Shown here: positions 28,756 to 37,039 of the stretch, one piece after another | Layout of the letters: the number at the start of each line of letters is the position of its first letter | Position numbering within the stretch: the stretch's first letter is position 1 | From: Vogesella sp. XCS3 | GTDB taxonomy: Bacteria; Pseudomonadota; Gammaproteobacteria; Burkholderiales; Chromobacteriaceae | Direction of reading: 5' to 3' | NCBI RefSeq assembly: GCF_020616155.1 | Contig: NZ_CP085530.1 | Location: forward strand, 3,492,501-3,556,500 | Length of the DNA stretch: 64,000 nucleotides | Notes under the pieces: model-generated | What the model saw: the letters and a program-made list of their open reading frames with translations, nothing else | Database searches by the model: none | Told to the model about the DNA's origin: nothing | Translations under genes and position numbers: made by a program

Positions 28756-29297
28756 TGTGGAAACGATGGGCTTGGCTGGTGGCCGCGATGGCGGCATTGG
28801 CACTGGGTGGCTGCAGCACCGCCAGTATCGACGACTACCGCGGTACGCGGCCAACGTTTGACCTGAAAAGCTACTTTGACGGCCCGGTAACGGCGCAAGG
28901 CACCTTTCAGGACCGCAGCGGCAAAGTCATCCGCCGCTTTACCGTGCAAATGAACGCCAGCTGGCAGGGCGATACCGGCGTGCTGGACGAGCACTTTAGC
29001 TACGACGACGGCGAAAAGCAGCGCCGGGTGTGGGCGCTGAAAAAGCTGCCAGACGGCCGCTACACCGGCACGGCGGATGATGTAGTCGGCCAGGCCAGCG
29101 GCCGCACCGAAGGCTTTGCCCTGTTCTGGGATTACACCCTGCGCCTGCCGGTAGACGGCACCGTGTACGAGGTGCGCTTCGACGACTGGATGTACCAGCT
29201 GGACGAGCGCACGGTGCTGAACCGCTCGGTGATGAGCAAATGGGGCATCAAGCTGGGCGAGGTCACGCTGTTCTTTCGCAAAGGGGCACAGCCGTGA
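28752..29297 (+). CDS. DUF3833 lipoprotein
   Basis: A 181-residue protein with a lipoprotein signal (lipobox LGGC, Cys20 if the first of two adjacent ATG codons is used). The DUF3833 body follows: FDLKSYFDGPVTAQGTFQDRSG and FSYDDGEKQRRVW. AAGGAGCAGC is the ribosome site for ATG 28752. Probably envelope-anchored; biochemical function unknown. It belongs to the gene set that follows COG2907/cfa in gammaproteobacteria as well. Confidence 0.88.
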   Translation: MMWKRWAWLVAAMAALALGGCSTASIDDYRGTRPTFDLKSYFDGPVTAQGTFQDRSGKVIRRFTVQMNASWQGDTGVLDEHFSYDDGEKQRRVWALKKLPDGRYTGTADDVVGQASGRTEGFALFWDYTLRLPVDGTVYEVRFDDWMYQLDERTVLNRSVMSKWGIKLGEVTLFFRKGAQP

Positions 29298-30067
29298 GCC
29301 TGAACCCCAAGCTGCGTGATTGGCACGGCCAGCGCGTGTGGCTGGTGGGCGCCGGCCATGGCATAGGTGCGGCGCTGGCGCAGGCGCTGCAGCAGCAGGG
29401 CGCACACGTGGCGCTGTCCGGCCGTACCGAAGCCGCGCTGCACGCCGTAGCGGCCGGGCAAGAGCGCATGCAGGTACACGTGATGGACGCCACCGTGCCG
29501 GACGACTGGCAGCGCGTACGCGACGCCTTGCTCGCCAGCTGGGGGCGCATCGACCTGGTGGTGATGCTGGCGGGTGATTACACCCCGCTGCGCGCCTGGG
29601 AGCTGACACCGGAAGCCGCGCAGCGCATGGTGAACGTCAACCTGCTGGCCAGCCTGTACGGTGTGGCGGCCAACGTGCCGCAGCTGATGGCGCAGCAGGG
29701 CGGCGGGCTGGTGCTGGTAGCCAGCGTGGCCGGCTGGGCCGGCATGAGCAATGGCCTGGTATACGGTGCTACCAAAGCGGCGGTAAACCACCTGGCGCAA
29801 ACGCTGTACCTGGACCTGCACCCGCACGGCGTGGGCGTGTACGTGGTAAACCCCGGTTTTGTCACTACGCGGCTTACCGCACAAAACGACTTTGCCATGC
29901 CCGCGCTGATCAGCCCGCAGCAAGCCGCCGACGCCATATTGCGCGGCCTGGCGCGTGGCGAGTTCGATATCCATTTTCCCAAGCGTTTCACGCGTGCGCT
30001 GAAGTTGGCCGCACACCTGCCATACCGCCTGTATTTCTGGCTTGCACACAAGGTAACCGGACTATGA
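29294..30067 (+). CDS. Short-chain dehydrogenase/reductase
   Basis: A 257-residue SDR. The cofactor loop is GAGHGIGAALAQAL; the catalytic Ser lies in LVASVAG and the YGATK motif supplies Tyr and Lys. Start GTG 29294 overlaps the DUF3833 stop (GTGA). The usual NNAG is replaced by MLAGD, a mild divergence. The C-terminal basic and hydrophobic tail (RFTRALKLAAHLPYRLYFWL) suggests membrane association. Substrate unknown; the operon suggests a lipid. Confidence 0.85.
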   Translation: MSLNPKLRDWHGQRVWLVGAGHGIGAALAQALQQQGAHVALSGRTEAALHAVAAGQERMQVHVMDATVPDDWQRVRDALLASWGRIDLVVMLAGDYTPLRAWELTPEAAQRMVNVNLLASLYGVAANVPQLMAQQGGGLVLVASVAGWAGMSNGLVYGATKAAVNHLAQTLYLDLHPHGVGVYVVNPGFVTTRLTAQNDFAMPALISPQQAADAILRGLARGEFDIHFPKRFTRALKLAAHLPYRLYFWLAHKVTGL

Positions 30068-30477
30068 ATCCTGCACTTGCCCGCCACCTGGACTGGTTTG
30101 CAACCCTTTCCCCCGCCACGCTGGACGAAATCGACGCGGTATACGCCGACGGTGCCAGCTTTCGTGACCCCTTTAACGCCATCAAAGGCCGGTCGCAGAT
30201 CAAGGCCTTGTACGCAAGCATGTTCCGCAGCCTGGCCGAGCCACGCTTTGTGATTGGCGAGGTTATCGGTCAGGGTGACAAGGCCTTTGTTACCTGGGAT
30301 TTCACCTTTGCCATGCTAGGCAAGCCGCAGTGCATCCACGGCGGCACCTTGTTTGTACTGGGCAGCGATGGCCGCATCGTGGACCACCGTGACTACTGGG
30401 ACGCCGCCGAGGGCTTGTACGAAAAGCTGCCATTACTGGGCGGCCTGCTGCGCTGTCTGAAACGGCGCGTGGCATAA
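30064..30477 (+). CDS. NTF2-like/SnoaL-type protein
   Basis: A 137-residue nuclear-transport-factor-2-like fold protein: YADGASFRDPFNAIKGR near the N-terminus and DHRDYWDAAEGLYEKLPLLGGLL near the end, as in the family found beside these SDRs. It may be an isomerase, hydrolase or binding subunit. It overlaps the SDR by four bases and is the last of the eight coupled genes. Confidence 0.82.
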   Translation: MNPALARHLDWFATLSPATLDEIDAVYADGASFRDPFNAIKGRSQIKALYASMFRSLAEPRFVIGEVIGQGDKAFVTWDFTFAMLGKPQCIHGGTLFVLGSDGRIVDHRDYWDAAEGLYEKLPLLGGLLRCLKRRVA

Positions 30478-30523
30478 TGCCCGCCTTTGTTAATGTCTTG
30501 TCGCTTGCGGCCCTGTACAAATC

Positions 30524-31435
30524 ATGAACGAACTGCCCGAAAACGACGCCACCGGCCTGCCCATTGCCGCCATCGAGCGAGAGACCGGCATCCCCAAAGA
30601 CCTGCTGCGCATGTGGGAGCGCCGCTACGGTTTCCCGCAGCCCGCGCGCGACGCCGCCGGCGACCGCCTGTACTCGCAGGCCGATCTGGTGCGGCTGAAA
30701 CTGATTCGCCGCCTGCTCGACCTGGGGTTTCGCCCCGGCAAGCTGATGGCCATGAGCGACGCCCAGCTGCAAGCCCTCACCACCGAGCACACGCCGCAGC
30801 GCCAGGTATCCGACGTATGCCAGGGCTTGCTGGGCGCGCTGCAAAGCCACGATGCGCAAGCAACGCGGGCCTACTTGCGCCACCGCATGCTGGAGCTGGG
30901 GCTGCGCCGCTTTGCCTGCGACTTTTTGCCCGAGGCCAACCAGCTGGTAGGCGATGCGTGGATGCGCGGCGAGTTGCAGATTGCCGAAGAACATTTGTAC
31001 TCCGAGGCGGTAAGCCGGGTGATGCGGGAAACCCTGGCGGCCATTCCGGCCGGTGCCATGTCGCCCCGCGTGATGCTGACCACGCCACCGGGCGAGTTGC
31101 ATGTGCTGGGCCTGCTGATGGTGGAGGCGCTGCTACGCCTGGCCGGTTGCGACGCCATCGCCTTCGGCGCGCAGATGCCGCTGCAGGACGTGGCATTTGC
31201 CGCAGAAAAGCACCAGGTGGATATCGTGGTGCTGTCGTTCTCCGGTGCGTACGAGGGCAGTGTGCAGGCTGTGGCCGAACAGCTGCGTGCACTATTGCCT
31301 GCCGCGACGCAGCTGTGGCTGGGGGGCAAGGGCTGCCGCGGGCTGCGCCAGCTGCCGCAGGGTGTTACCCATCTGCAGGAACCCGGCCAGCTGGACGAGC
31401 TGGTAGCGCAGTGGCGCGCCCGACCTGCCGGCTAG
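30524..31435 (+). CDS. litR: MerR-type regulator with cobalamin-binding domain (LitR/CarH-like photoreceptor)
   Basis: A 303-residue regulator. A MerR helix-turn-helix (about 11-80: IAAIERETGIPKDLLRMWERRYGFPQP) is followed by a B12-binding helical cap and Rossmann domain. Both signatures of adenosylcobalamin light sensors are present: Wx9EH (Trp146, Glu156-His157) and ExHxxG (Glu191, His193, Gly196). In CarH/LitR, dark tetramers repress and light breaks the Co-C bond to release DNA. It lies 46 bases after the lipid operon with a TGTACA motif at 30514-30519. That it controls the operon is inferred. The symbol is assigned by family. Confidence 0.88.
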   Translation: MNELPENDATGLPIAAIERETGIPKDLLRMWERRYGFPQPARDAAGDRLYSQADLVRLKLIRRLLDLGFRPGKLMAMSDAQLQALTTEHTPQRQVSDVCQGLLGALQSHDAQATRAYLRHRMLELGLRRFACDFLPEANQLVGDAWMRGELQIAEEHLYSEAVSRVMRETLAAIPAGAMSPRVMLTTPPGELHVLGLLMVEALLRLAGCDAIAFGAQMPLQDVAFAAEKHQVDIVVLSFSGAYEGSVQAVAEQLRALLPAATQLWLGGKGCRGLRQLPQGVTHLQEPGQLDELVAQWRARPAG

Positions 31436-31463
31436 GTTTGCAAAACCGTAGCGGCTTGACCAT

Positions 31464-31494
31464 AACAAAGGGACCGGCGTGCGGTCCCTTTGTT
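31464..31494. terminator. Bidirectional terminator after the MerR regulator
   Basis: AACAAAGGGACC, seven-base loop, GGTCCCTTTGTT, between convergent genes. Confidence 0.88.
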
Positions 31495-31513
31495 GTATGC
31501 CAGACAGTCTGGC

Positions 31514-31990
31514 TTAGTCGTCCATGTCTTTCAGGTTCAGGCGGCGTTCGTCTTCCGGGTCTTGGCCCAGTTTGCCGCGAATACAGGACAGGTACACGTT
31601 GACATCCGGCCCGCCGCCGTAGCGCTGCGCCTGCCAGATCATTTCGCCCAGGCAGTCGATCACCTCGTGCTGCGCGTCGTGTTCGCTGCCGGTTTTGGCG
31701 AGCAGTTGCTGGTACAGGGCACGAATGCCGAAAGGCTGGTCGATGGACAGCTGTTCTTCTACCGCCAGGTGCATGCTCATGTGCATGAAGGGGTTGGTTT
31801 CACCTTGCTCCGGCAGCCATTCGCGCTCGCCGTACTGCTCGGGGCGGCTAAGGATGGTGTGGTACTCGGGGTGGGCGGCGATCACGCTGGCGAGCAGCTT
31901 TTCCAGGTCGCTGAGCGGGTGGCCGGCTTGCTGTTTTTGCCAGGTATCAAAAAAGAAACGGCGGGCATCCTGCCGGCTGGGTGCAAACAT
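31514..31990 (-). CDS. DUF1841 protein
   Basis: A 158-residue soluble protein of the DUF1841 family, seen mainly in beta/gammaproteobacteria: MFAPSRQDARRFFFDTW at the start, NPFMHMSMHLAVEEQLSIDQP in the middle and GLMHDAQHEVIDCLGE-like helices. Start 31990 follows homology. The conserved histidines could bind metal, but no function is established. Confidence 0.88.
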   Translation of the reverse strand: MFAPSRQDARRFFFDTWQKQQAGHPLSDLEKLLASVIAAHPEYHTILSRPEQYGEREWLPEQGETNPFMHMSMHLAVEEQLSIDQPFGIRALYQQLLAKTGSEHDAQHEVIDCLGEMIWQAQRYGGGPDVNVYLSCIRGKLGQDPEDERRLNLKDMDD

Positions 31991-32043
31991 GATTGTTGAC
32001 TGATTTGTTCGGGAAATCAGCATTATACGGAGACACACGCACC

Positions 32044-32523
32044 ATGACCACGCTTGCCAGTTTTGCGGCCAACCTGGCCGATGGCCGCCCGCAGCCCCTG
32101 GCCGATTACCTGGGCCAGGTGGTGCTGGTGGTGAATACCGCCAGCGAATGCGGCTATACCCGCCAGTACCAGGGCCTGCAAGAGCTGCAGGCCGCCCTGG
32201 GGGCGCGCGGCTTTACCGTACTGGCTTTCCCGTGCAACCAGTTTGGCGGCCAGGAGCCGGGCAGCGCCGACGACATCGCTACCTTTTGCCAGACACGCTT
32301 TGGCGTGAGCTTCCCGCTATTTGCCAAAGGGGACGTCAACGGCCCGGCCGCCAGCCTGCTGTGGCAATGGCTCAGCGGTGTGGAAAGCGGCCACCCGCAC
32401 CCGGTAAAGTGGAACTTCACCAAGTTCCTGATCGATCGCAAAGGCCGGCTGGTCAAACGCTACGAGCCAGCGGCCGAGCCGCACGAGCTGCTGCCGGATA
32501 TCGAGGCGCTGCTGGGCGGCTAG
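32044..32523 (+). CDS. gpx: Glutathione-peroxidase-family peroxidase (Cys type)
   Basis: A 159-residue thioredoxin-fold peroxidase. The peroxidatic Cys36 is in NTASECGYTRQYQGL (selenocysteine is not used), and FPCNQFGGQEPG contains Cys64 and the catalytic Gln70. The WNFTKFLID signature is present. Bacterial Cys-Gpx enzymes usually take electrons from thioredoxin. Start 32044; the frame is open upstream to 31993. Confidence 0.93.
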   Translation: MTTLASFAANLADGRPQPLADYLGQVVLVVNTASECGYTRQYQGLQELQAALGARGFTVLAFPCNQFGGQEPGSADDIATFCQTRFGVSFPLFAKGDVNGPAASLLWQWLSGVESGHPHPVKWNFTKFLIDRKGRLVKRYEPAAEPHELLPDIEALLGG

Positions 32524-32542
32524 CCCCCGCACGGCATGCAAT

Positions 32543-32579
32543 AAAAATGGCCAGCCTATTGCCAGGCTGGCCATTTTTT
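32543..32579. terminator. Bidirectional terminator between gpx and trmB
   Basis: AAAAATGGCCAGCCT, short loop, AGGCTGGCCATTTTTT. A perfect stem with A and T tracts. Confidence 0.93.
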
Positions 32580-32594
32580 CATGCGTACCCAGGC

Positions 32595-33275
32595 TTACTT
32601 GCGGGTAAAGATGATGTCCCACACGCCGTGGCCCAGGCGGATGCCGCGGGCTTCGAACTTGGTCAGCGGGCGGTAGTCCGGGCGCGGCGCGTACGCTTCG
32701 GCAGTGTTTTGCAGGTCGGCGTTGCCGTTGAAGACTTCCAGAATCTGGATGGCGTAGTCTTCCCAGTCGGTGGCGGCGTGCAGGTAGCCGCCCGGCTTCA
32801 GCTTTTTTACCAGCTTTTCTACCAGCGGGGCCTGGATCAGGCGGCGCTTGTTATGGCGCTTTTTGTGCCACGGGTCGGGGAAGAAAATATGCACGCCGTC
32901 CAGGCTGCCGTCGGCCAGCATATTGTCCAGCACTTCTACCGCGTCGTGGCGCAGCAGGCGCAGGTTGGTGAGCTGCTTTTCTTCGATCAGCTTGAACAGG
33001 TTGCCTACGCCCGGGCTGTGGACTTCTACGCCCAGGTAGTCGTTATGCGGCATGTTGGCCGCAATCTCGGCGGTAGCGCCGCCCATGCCAAAGCCGATTT
33101 CCAGAATCTTGGGCGCGTCGCGGCCAAAGGCCTGGGCCAGGTCCAGTTGCTCGGGGCGGTATTCGATACCCCAGCGCGGCATGCCTTCATCGATGGCGCG
33201 TTGCTGGGAAGCGGAGAGGTGGCCCTGACGCAGTACAAAGCTGCGGATGGCGCGCTTGAAGCCTGGATTTTCCAT
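32595..33275 (-). CDS. trmB: tRNA (guanine-N7-)-methyltransferase TrmB
   Basis: A 226-residue enzyme that makes m7G46 in tRNA. The SAM site is [16 protein letters not shown], with VEVHSPGVG after it. The hallmark [15 protein letters not shown] is complete, and TDWEDYA follows. Length is normal. A GTTGGCCGCA copy lies at 33054. Confidence 0.96.
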   Translation of the reverse strand: MENPGFKRAIRSFVLRQGHLSASQQRAIDEGMPRWGIEYRPEQLDLAQAFGRDAPKILEIGFGMGGATAEIAANMPHNDYLGVEVHSPGVGNLFKLIEEKQLTNLRLLRHDAVEVLDNMLADGSLDGVHIFFPDPWHKKRHNKRRLIQAPLVEKLVKKLKPGGYLHAATDWEDYAIQILEVFNGNADLQNTAEAYAPRPDYRPLTKFEARGIRLGHGVWDIIFTRK

Positions 33276-33357
33276 GGTGCGAACTCAAAAACTGCAAAAA
33301 GATCGCGATGTTACCGAATCTTGCGCCTGCCGGATAGCACGGGTTGCTTTGCCGCCA

Positions 33358-34230
33358 CTATGGCGCCAGTGTGCGCAGCAGGTGGCTAACGGTGGGGTAG
33401 TGCAGGCAGCCGGGCAGCTCGCGCAGCACACGGGCGTTGCTCAGGCGGCGCGACTCGGCCATGAAAGACCACAAGCCGGGCGAAACCTGCTGCTGCACCT
33501 GGGCGCGTGGCAGGCGCGGCGCGCGTGGCAGGCCCAGGGTGTTGGCCAGCTGGTCGTACCATTCGCCTACCGGCAGGGGCTGGCTATCGCAGGCGTTGTA
33601 CACGCGAATGCCGCTGCGGCGGCGCTGCAGGGCGGCGGCGCACAGACGCGCCAGGTCGCTGGCGTGAATGTGGTTGCTGATGCTGTCTTCGCTGGCGTTG
33701 ATCAGCGGGGTGCCGTTTTGCAGGCGGGCCAGCGGCAGGCGCTCGGCGGCGTAGATGCCGGGGGCGCGCAGAATGGTGAGTGCGGTGCCGTGCTCTACGG
33801 CAAAGGCGCGCAGGCAGCGTTCGGCGTCCACGCGGCGCTGGGCGCGCGGGGAGCTTGGCCGCAGCGGGGCGGTCTCGCTCAGCCACTTGCCATCGGCATT
33901 GCCGTACACGCCGCTGGTGCTGATATAGACGATTTGCTGTGGTAGACTCCCCGTTTTTGCCAGCTGCGACAAGACCTTGCGCATTCTGGGGTCTATCCTG
34001 CCCTGTTCTGGCGGCGGTGCGGTGTACAGCACGGCGTCGGCCAGCCCGGCAATGCGCGACAGGCTGTTTTTGTCGTCCAGGTCGGCCAGCAAGGGGCGGG
34101 CTCCAAGCGCGCGCCAGGCGGCGGCCGCTTCCGGGCGGCGTATCAGTGCAATGACTCGCCAGTGTGGCGTCAGCAGGGGGAGGGCGCGCAAGGCGACATC
34201 GCCGCTGCCCAGTATCAACAAGGTTCGCAT
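33358..34230 (-). CDS. NAD(P)-binding epimerase-like protein (extended SDR)
   Basis: A 290-residue protein. The Rossmann loop near the start is LLILGSGDVALRALP, and YISTSGVYGNADG carries the SDR Ser/Tyr region. It resembles the YeeZ/NAD-dependent epimerase group. The ATG at 34230 (or 34239, MAGMRTLL) is chosen; the frame stays open far upstream only as a shadow of the opposite gene. It is divergent from the reductase at 34264 with a gap of only about 33 bases, so the promoters must overlap. Confidence 0.8.
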   Translation of the reverse strand: MRTLLILGSGDVALRALPLLTPHWRVIALIRRPEAAAAWRALGARPLLADLDDKNSLSRIAGLADAVLYTAPPPEQGRIDPRMRKVLSQLAKTGSLPQQIVYISTSGVYGNADGKWLSETAPLRPSSPRAQRRVDAERCLRAFAVEHGTALTILRAPGIYAAERLPLARLQNGTPLINASEDSISNHIHASDLARLCAAALQRRRSGIRVYNACDSQPLPVGEWYDQLANTLGLPRAPRLPRAQVQQQVSPGLWSFMAESRRLSNARVLRELPGCLHYPTVSHLLRTLAP

Positions 34231-34263
34231 GCCGGCCATTTTAGCGAAGTTTAAGGGAAGAAG

Positions 34264-35295
34264 ATGACGTGTCAGGTAAAGGTGCTTCCAAGCGGCCATT
34301 CTTTTGGCGTAGAAGCGCATGAAACCATTCTGGAAGCGGCATTGCGCCAGTCTGTCGGCCTGCCGTACGGCTGCCGCGATGGTGCCTGCGGCGCTTGCAA
34401 GGGCAAGGTTGTAGAGGGTGAGGTAGAACACGGCGGTGCGCAGGACAAGGCGCTGTCGGCCGCTGATCGTGCCCAGGGCATGGCGCTGTTCTGCTGTGCC
34501 AAACCCAAGGGCGACCTGACCATCGAGGCGCGCGAAGTAGCGGGTGTCGGTGATATCCAGATCAAGACCCTGCCGTGCCGCGTGGAAAAAATCGACAAGA
34601 TCCACGACGTGGCCGTGCTGAAGCTGAAGCTGCCGGTGTCCGAACGCCTGCAATTCAAGGCTGGCCAGTACATCGATATCCTGATGAAAGACGGCAAGAA
34701 GCGCAGCTTCTCCATTGCTAACGCACCGCACGACGACGCGTTCATCGAGCTGCATATCCGCCACCAGCCTGGCGGCTCGTTCTCCGACTACGTGTTCAAC
34801 ACCATGAAAGAGAAAGAGATTATGCGCTTCAAGGGCCCGCTGGGCTCGTTCTTCCTGCGCGAAGATTCCGATAAGCCCATCATCATGGTGGCCAGCGGTA
34901 CCGGCTTTGCCCCGATCAAGGGCATTATCGAGCACGCCATTCACCAGGGCATTAACCGCCCCATCGTGTTCTACTGGGGCGCCCGCACCCCGGCCGACCT
35001 GTACCTGGCCGAGATGGCAGGCCAGTGGCAGGCACAGCACGCCAACATCACCTTTATCCCGGTGGTGTCGGACGCGCTGCCCGAGCACAACTGGCTGGGC
35101 CGCACCGGCTTCGTGCACCAGGCGGTGCTGGACGACTTCGATAGCCTGGCCGGTTATCAGGTGTACGCCTGCGGCGCGCCGGTGATGGTAGAGGCCGCGC
35201 ATACTGCCTTTATCGGCGAGCGCAGCTTGCCGGCAGACGAGTTCTTCTCGGATGCTTTCTTCCTGTCCAAGGACATGGGTAGCGCCAGCAAGTAA
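34264..35295 (+). CDS. CDP-6-deoxy-glucoseen-reductase-type ferredoxin-NAD reductase
   Basis: A 343-residue fusion of a plant-type [2Fe-2S] ferredoxin (YGCRDGACGACKGKV with Cys37, 42, 45, and Cys77/78 in LFCCAK) and an FNR-type FAD/NAD module (RSFSIANAP, GTGFAPIKGIIEHA, CGAPVMVEAA). Homologues are annotated as CDP-6-deoxy-delta-3,4-glucoseen reductase, but outside sugar clusters they are general electron-transfer reductases, and no deoxysugar genes are near. Partner unknown. Confidence 0.9.
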   Translation: MTCQVKVLPSGHSFGVEAHETILEAALRQSVGLPYGCRDGACGACKGKVVEGEVEHGGAQDKALSAADRAQGMALFCCAKPKGDLTIEAREVAGVGDIQIKTLPCRVEKIDKIHDVAVLKLKLPVSERLQFKAGQYIDILMKDGKKRSFSIANAPHDDAFIELHIRHQPGGSFSDYVFNTMKEKEIMRFKGPLGSFFLREDSDKPIIMVASGTGFAPIKGIIEHAIHQGINRPIVFYWGARTPADLYLAEMAGQWQAQHANITFIPVVSDALPEHNWLGRTGFVHQAVLDDFDSLAGYQVYACGAPVMVEAAHTAFIGERSLPADEFFSDAFFLSKDMGSASK

Positions 35296-35318
35296 GCAGC
35301 TTGCCGTGCGTATGCAGC

Positions 35319-35351
35319 AGCCCCGGTCGGCCCCGTGCCCACCGGGGCTTT
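35319..35351 (+). terminator. Terminator of the ferredoxin reductase gene
   Basis: AGCCCCGGT ... ACCGGGGCTTTG stem, 24 bases after the stop. Confidence 0.7.
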
Positions 35352-35430
35352 GTCATGGAAACGATATTTCGCTGGGCGACTGTCTAAAAGTTTGCTTTAT
35401 TGAATAGTTGCGGAAAATCGGGCGAATGAC

Positions 35431-36723
35431 ATGCATCGCGAGTCAGATTCACTGTTGACGCTGGAAAGTGTCAACCAGCATTTCCTGGCCAACCTGCAGT
35501 CAGCAGACAAGCAGGTCGCCGTGCATGCCAGCCAGGATATCCTGGCGGCCAACGGTACCAAGCTGCTGGCGCGTGGTGCCCGTATCGATAGCCGCAGCAG
35601 CGAGCTGCTGGCCAATCACCGCTTGCGCCAGCCGCTGGAAACCCAGCTGCAGGTCGATACCTCCAGCTTGCTGGCGCACCTGCGCGAGGGGATGCAGCAG
35701 TTGCTGGCCGACGACCCGCTGCTGGCCGCCTGGCTGGAGCAGGGCCAGCGCGCGCTGCAACGCGAGCTGGTGGTGCTGTCCTTGCCCCCCTTGGCTGCAC
35801 AGGCTCTGCAGCTGATCGCCAACCGCTTTCCCGACGTGTTCCGCCACAGCCTGCGCGTGGCCGCACTCGCGTGGAGCCTGGCGCCGTCGCCACGCGATGC
35901 CCAGCTGCTGCTGGTGGCCGGCTTGCTGCACGATGTGGGCTATTTGTATCTGGACCCCGCTATCTGGCAGCAGGGCGGGCCGCTGTCGGCCGACGCCTGG
36001 CGCCAGTTCGATGCCCATCCGCTCATCGGTTATGTGTGGGCCAGCGAGCTACGCGCCGTGCCGCCGGAGGTGGCCAACCTGATCTTGCAGCACCACGAGC
36101 GGGTGGACGGCAGCGGCTACCCGCGGCAATTGCGTGGCGAGGCGGTGGGCCACAACGCCGAGGTACTGGCGCTGGCCGAGATGGCGGCCGGTATCTTCGA
36201 GCACGCCCGCCAGCCGGTGGGGCAGCTGCAAGTGGCGTTGAAATTGTTGCCCGGCCAGTTTTCGGCGGCGGTGCGGGTGCCTGCCCAGCTACGGGCAGCG
36301 CGCTTGCCGCGCGAAAGCGGCTTGTTACAGCCGGTAGACGCGCTGCAGTCGTCGCTGCACCAGCTGCTGCTGCGTTTTGCACGGGTGCACGAAGTGATGC
36401 AGCACATCGAGTCGCAGACAATGGGCGAAGCCGGTTGGCAGCTTTTTGGCCACCTGGCGATGCGGCTCAACAGCATCCAGCGCGCGTTCAATAGTGTTGG
36501 GCTGGACATGCTGACCAAGCACGCGCCCGAAGGCGAGGGCCACGAGCCGCTGTGGCAGGAGCTGGCGTGGGTGATCAACGAAACCAACTGGCTGTCGCGC
36601 CACCTGTCGCGCGACCTGACCCGGCAGCGCCTGAAGTTGGCCGCAGCCGAATCCGAGCTGTTCGAGCCGCTGGTCGTGCTGTTTCTTGGCCTGACCAGCA
36701 AAACGGTAACGGCCGGCTTATAG
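35431..36723 (+). CDS. HD-GYP domain protein, probable cyclic-di-GMP phosphodiesterase
   Basis: A 430-residue cytosolic protein. The catalytic set is intact: His139, His167-Asp168 (LLHDVG), His196, HHERVDGSGYP with His221-His222, Asp226 and the GYP triad (229-231). The N-terminal 120 residues and C-terminal helical region (about 300-420) are not recognised; no receiver or membrane domain is seen. It may degrade c-di-GMP in response to a partner. It ends overlapping the convergent gene by six bases. A GTTGGCCGCA copy lies at 36636. Confidence 0.85.
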   Translation: MHRESDSLLTLESVNQHFLANLQSADKQVAVHASQDILAANGTKLLARGARIDSRSSELLANHRLRQPLETQLQVDTSSLLAHLREGMQQLLADDPLLAAWLEQGQRALQRELVVLSLPPLAAQALQLIANRFPDVFRHSLRVAALAWSLAPSPRDAQLLLVAGLLHDVGYLYLDPAIWQQGGPLSADAWRQFDAHPLIGYVWASELRAVPPEVANLILQHHERVDGSGYPRQLRGEAVGHNAEVLALAEMAAGIFEHARQPVGQLQVALKLLPGQFSAAVRVPAQLRAARLPRESGLLQPVDALQSSLHQLLLRFARVHEVMQHIESQTMGEAGWQLFGHLAMRLNSIQRAFNSVGLDMLTKHAPEGEGHEPLWQELAWVINETNWLSRHLSRDLTRQRLKLAAAESELFEPLVVLFLGLTSKTVTAGL

Positions 36724-36936
36724 CCAGCCTGGCTGCCACTGTGCCGTGTCGCCCAGCTCGCGCCAGGGCAGGGTGAAGTGGCGGCGCGATAGCACCGCCT
36801 CCAGCGTGACGCGCAGCGGTTTCTGCGCGTCGTCGGCGTCGTATTCCACCTTCACCACCAGAAAGTGTTTTTCGCGCTCGCGCGGGGTGACAGCAGTCCA
36901 TTTGCTGCCTTGCAGTTTTTTATGGTTCACCGGCAT
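36718..36936 (-). CDS. Small Trp-containing conserved protein (TIGR02450/DUF2389)
   Basis: A 72-residue protein with the family pattern LQGSKWTAVTPREREKHFLV and a second Trp-rich end (LPWRELGDTAQWQPGW). AAGGAGGCCCC before ATG 36936 is a very strong ribosome site. Function unknown. Its last codons overlap the end of the HD-GYP gene on the other strand. Confidence 0.88.
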   Translation of the reverse strand: MPVNHKKLQGSKWTAVTPREREKHFLVVKVEYDADDAQKPLRVTLEAVLSRRHFTLPWRELGDTAQWQPGWL

Positions 36937-36990
36937 GGGGCCTCCTTGCTGGTTTCGATAAGGCGAAGTCCGGGTGGTTCCCGTAACGAC

Positions 36991-37023
36991 AACGCCCCCG
37001 GCTGCAGGCAGCGCGGGGGCGTT
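36991..37023. terminator. Terminator downstream of suhB
   Basis: AACGCCCCCG and CGGGGGCGTT around a short GC-rich loop, 17 bases past the suhB stop. Confidence 0.8.
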
Positions 37024-37039
37024 TACGGATAAGGGCGAC

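Noticed and set aside
34270..35202. Leftward extension of the epimerase-like gene to 614 codons
   Set aside because: The extension is antisense to the ferredoxin reductase. The Rossmann N-terminus at 34230 marks the real start.
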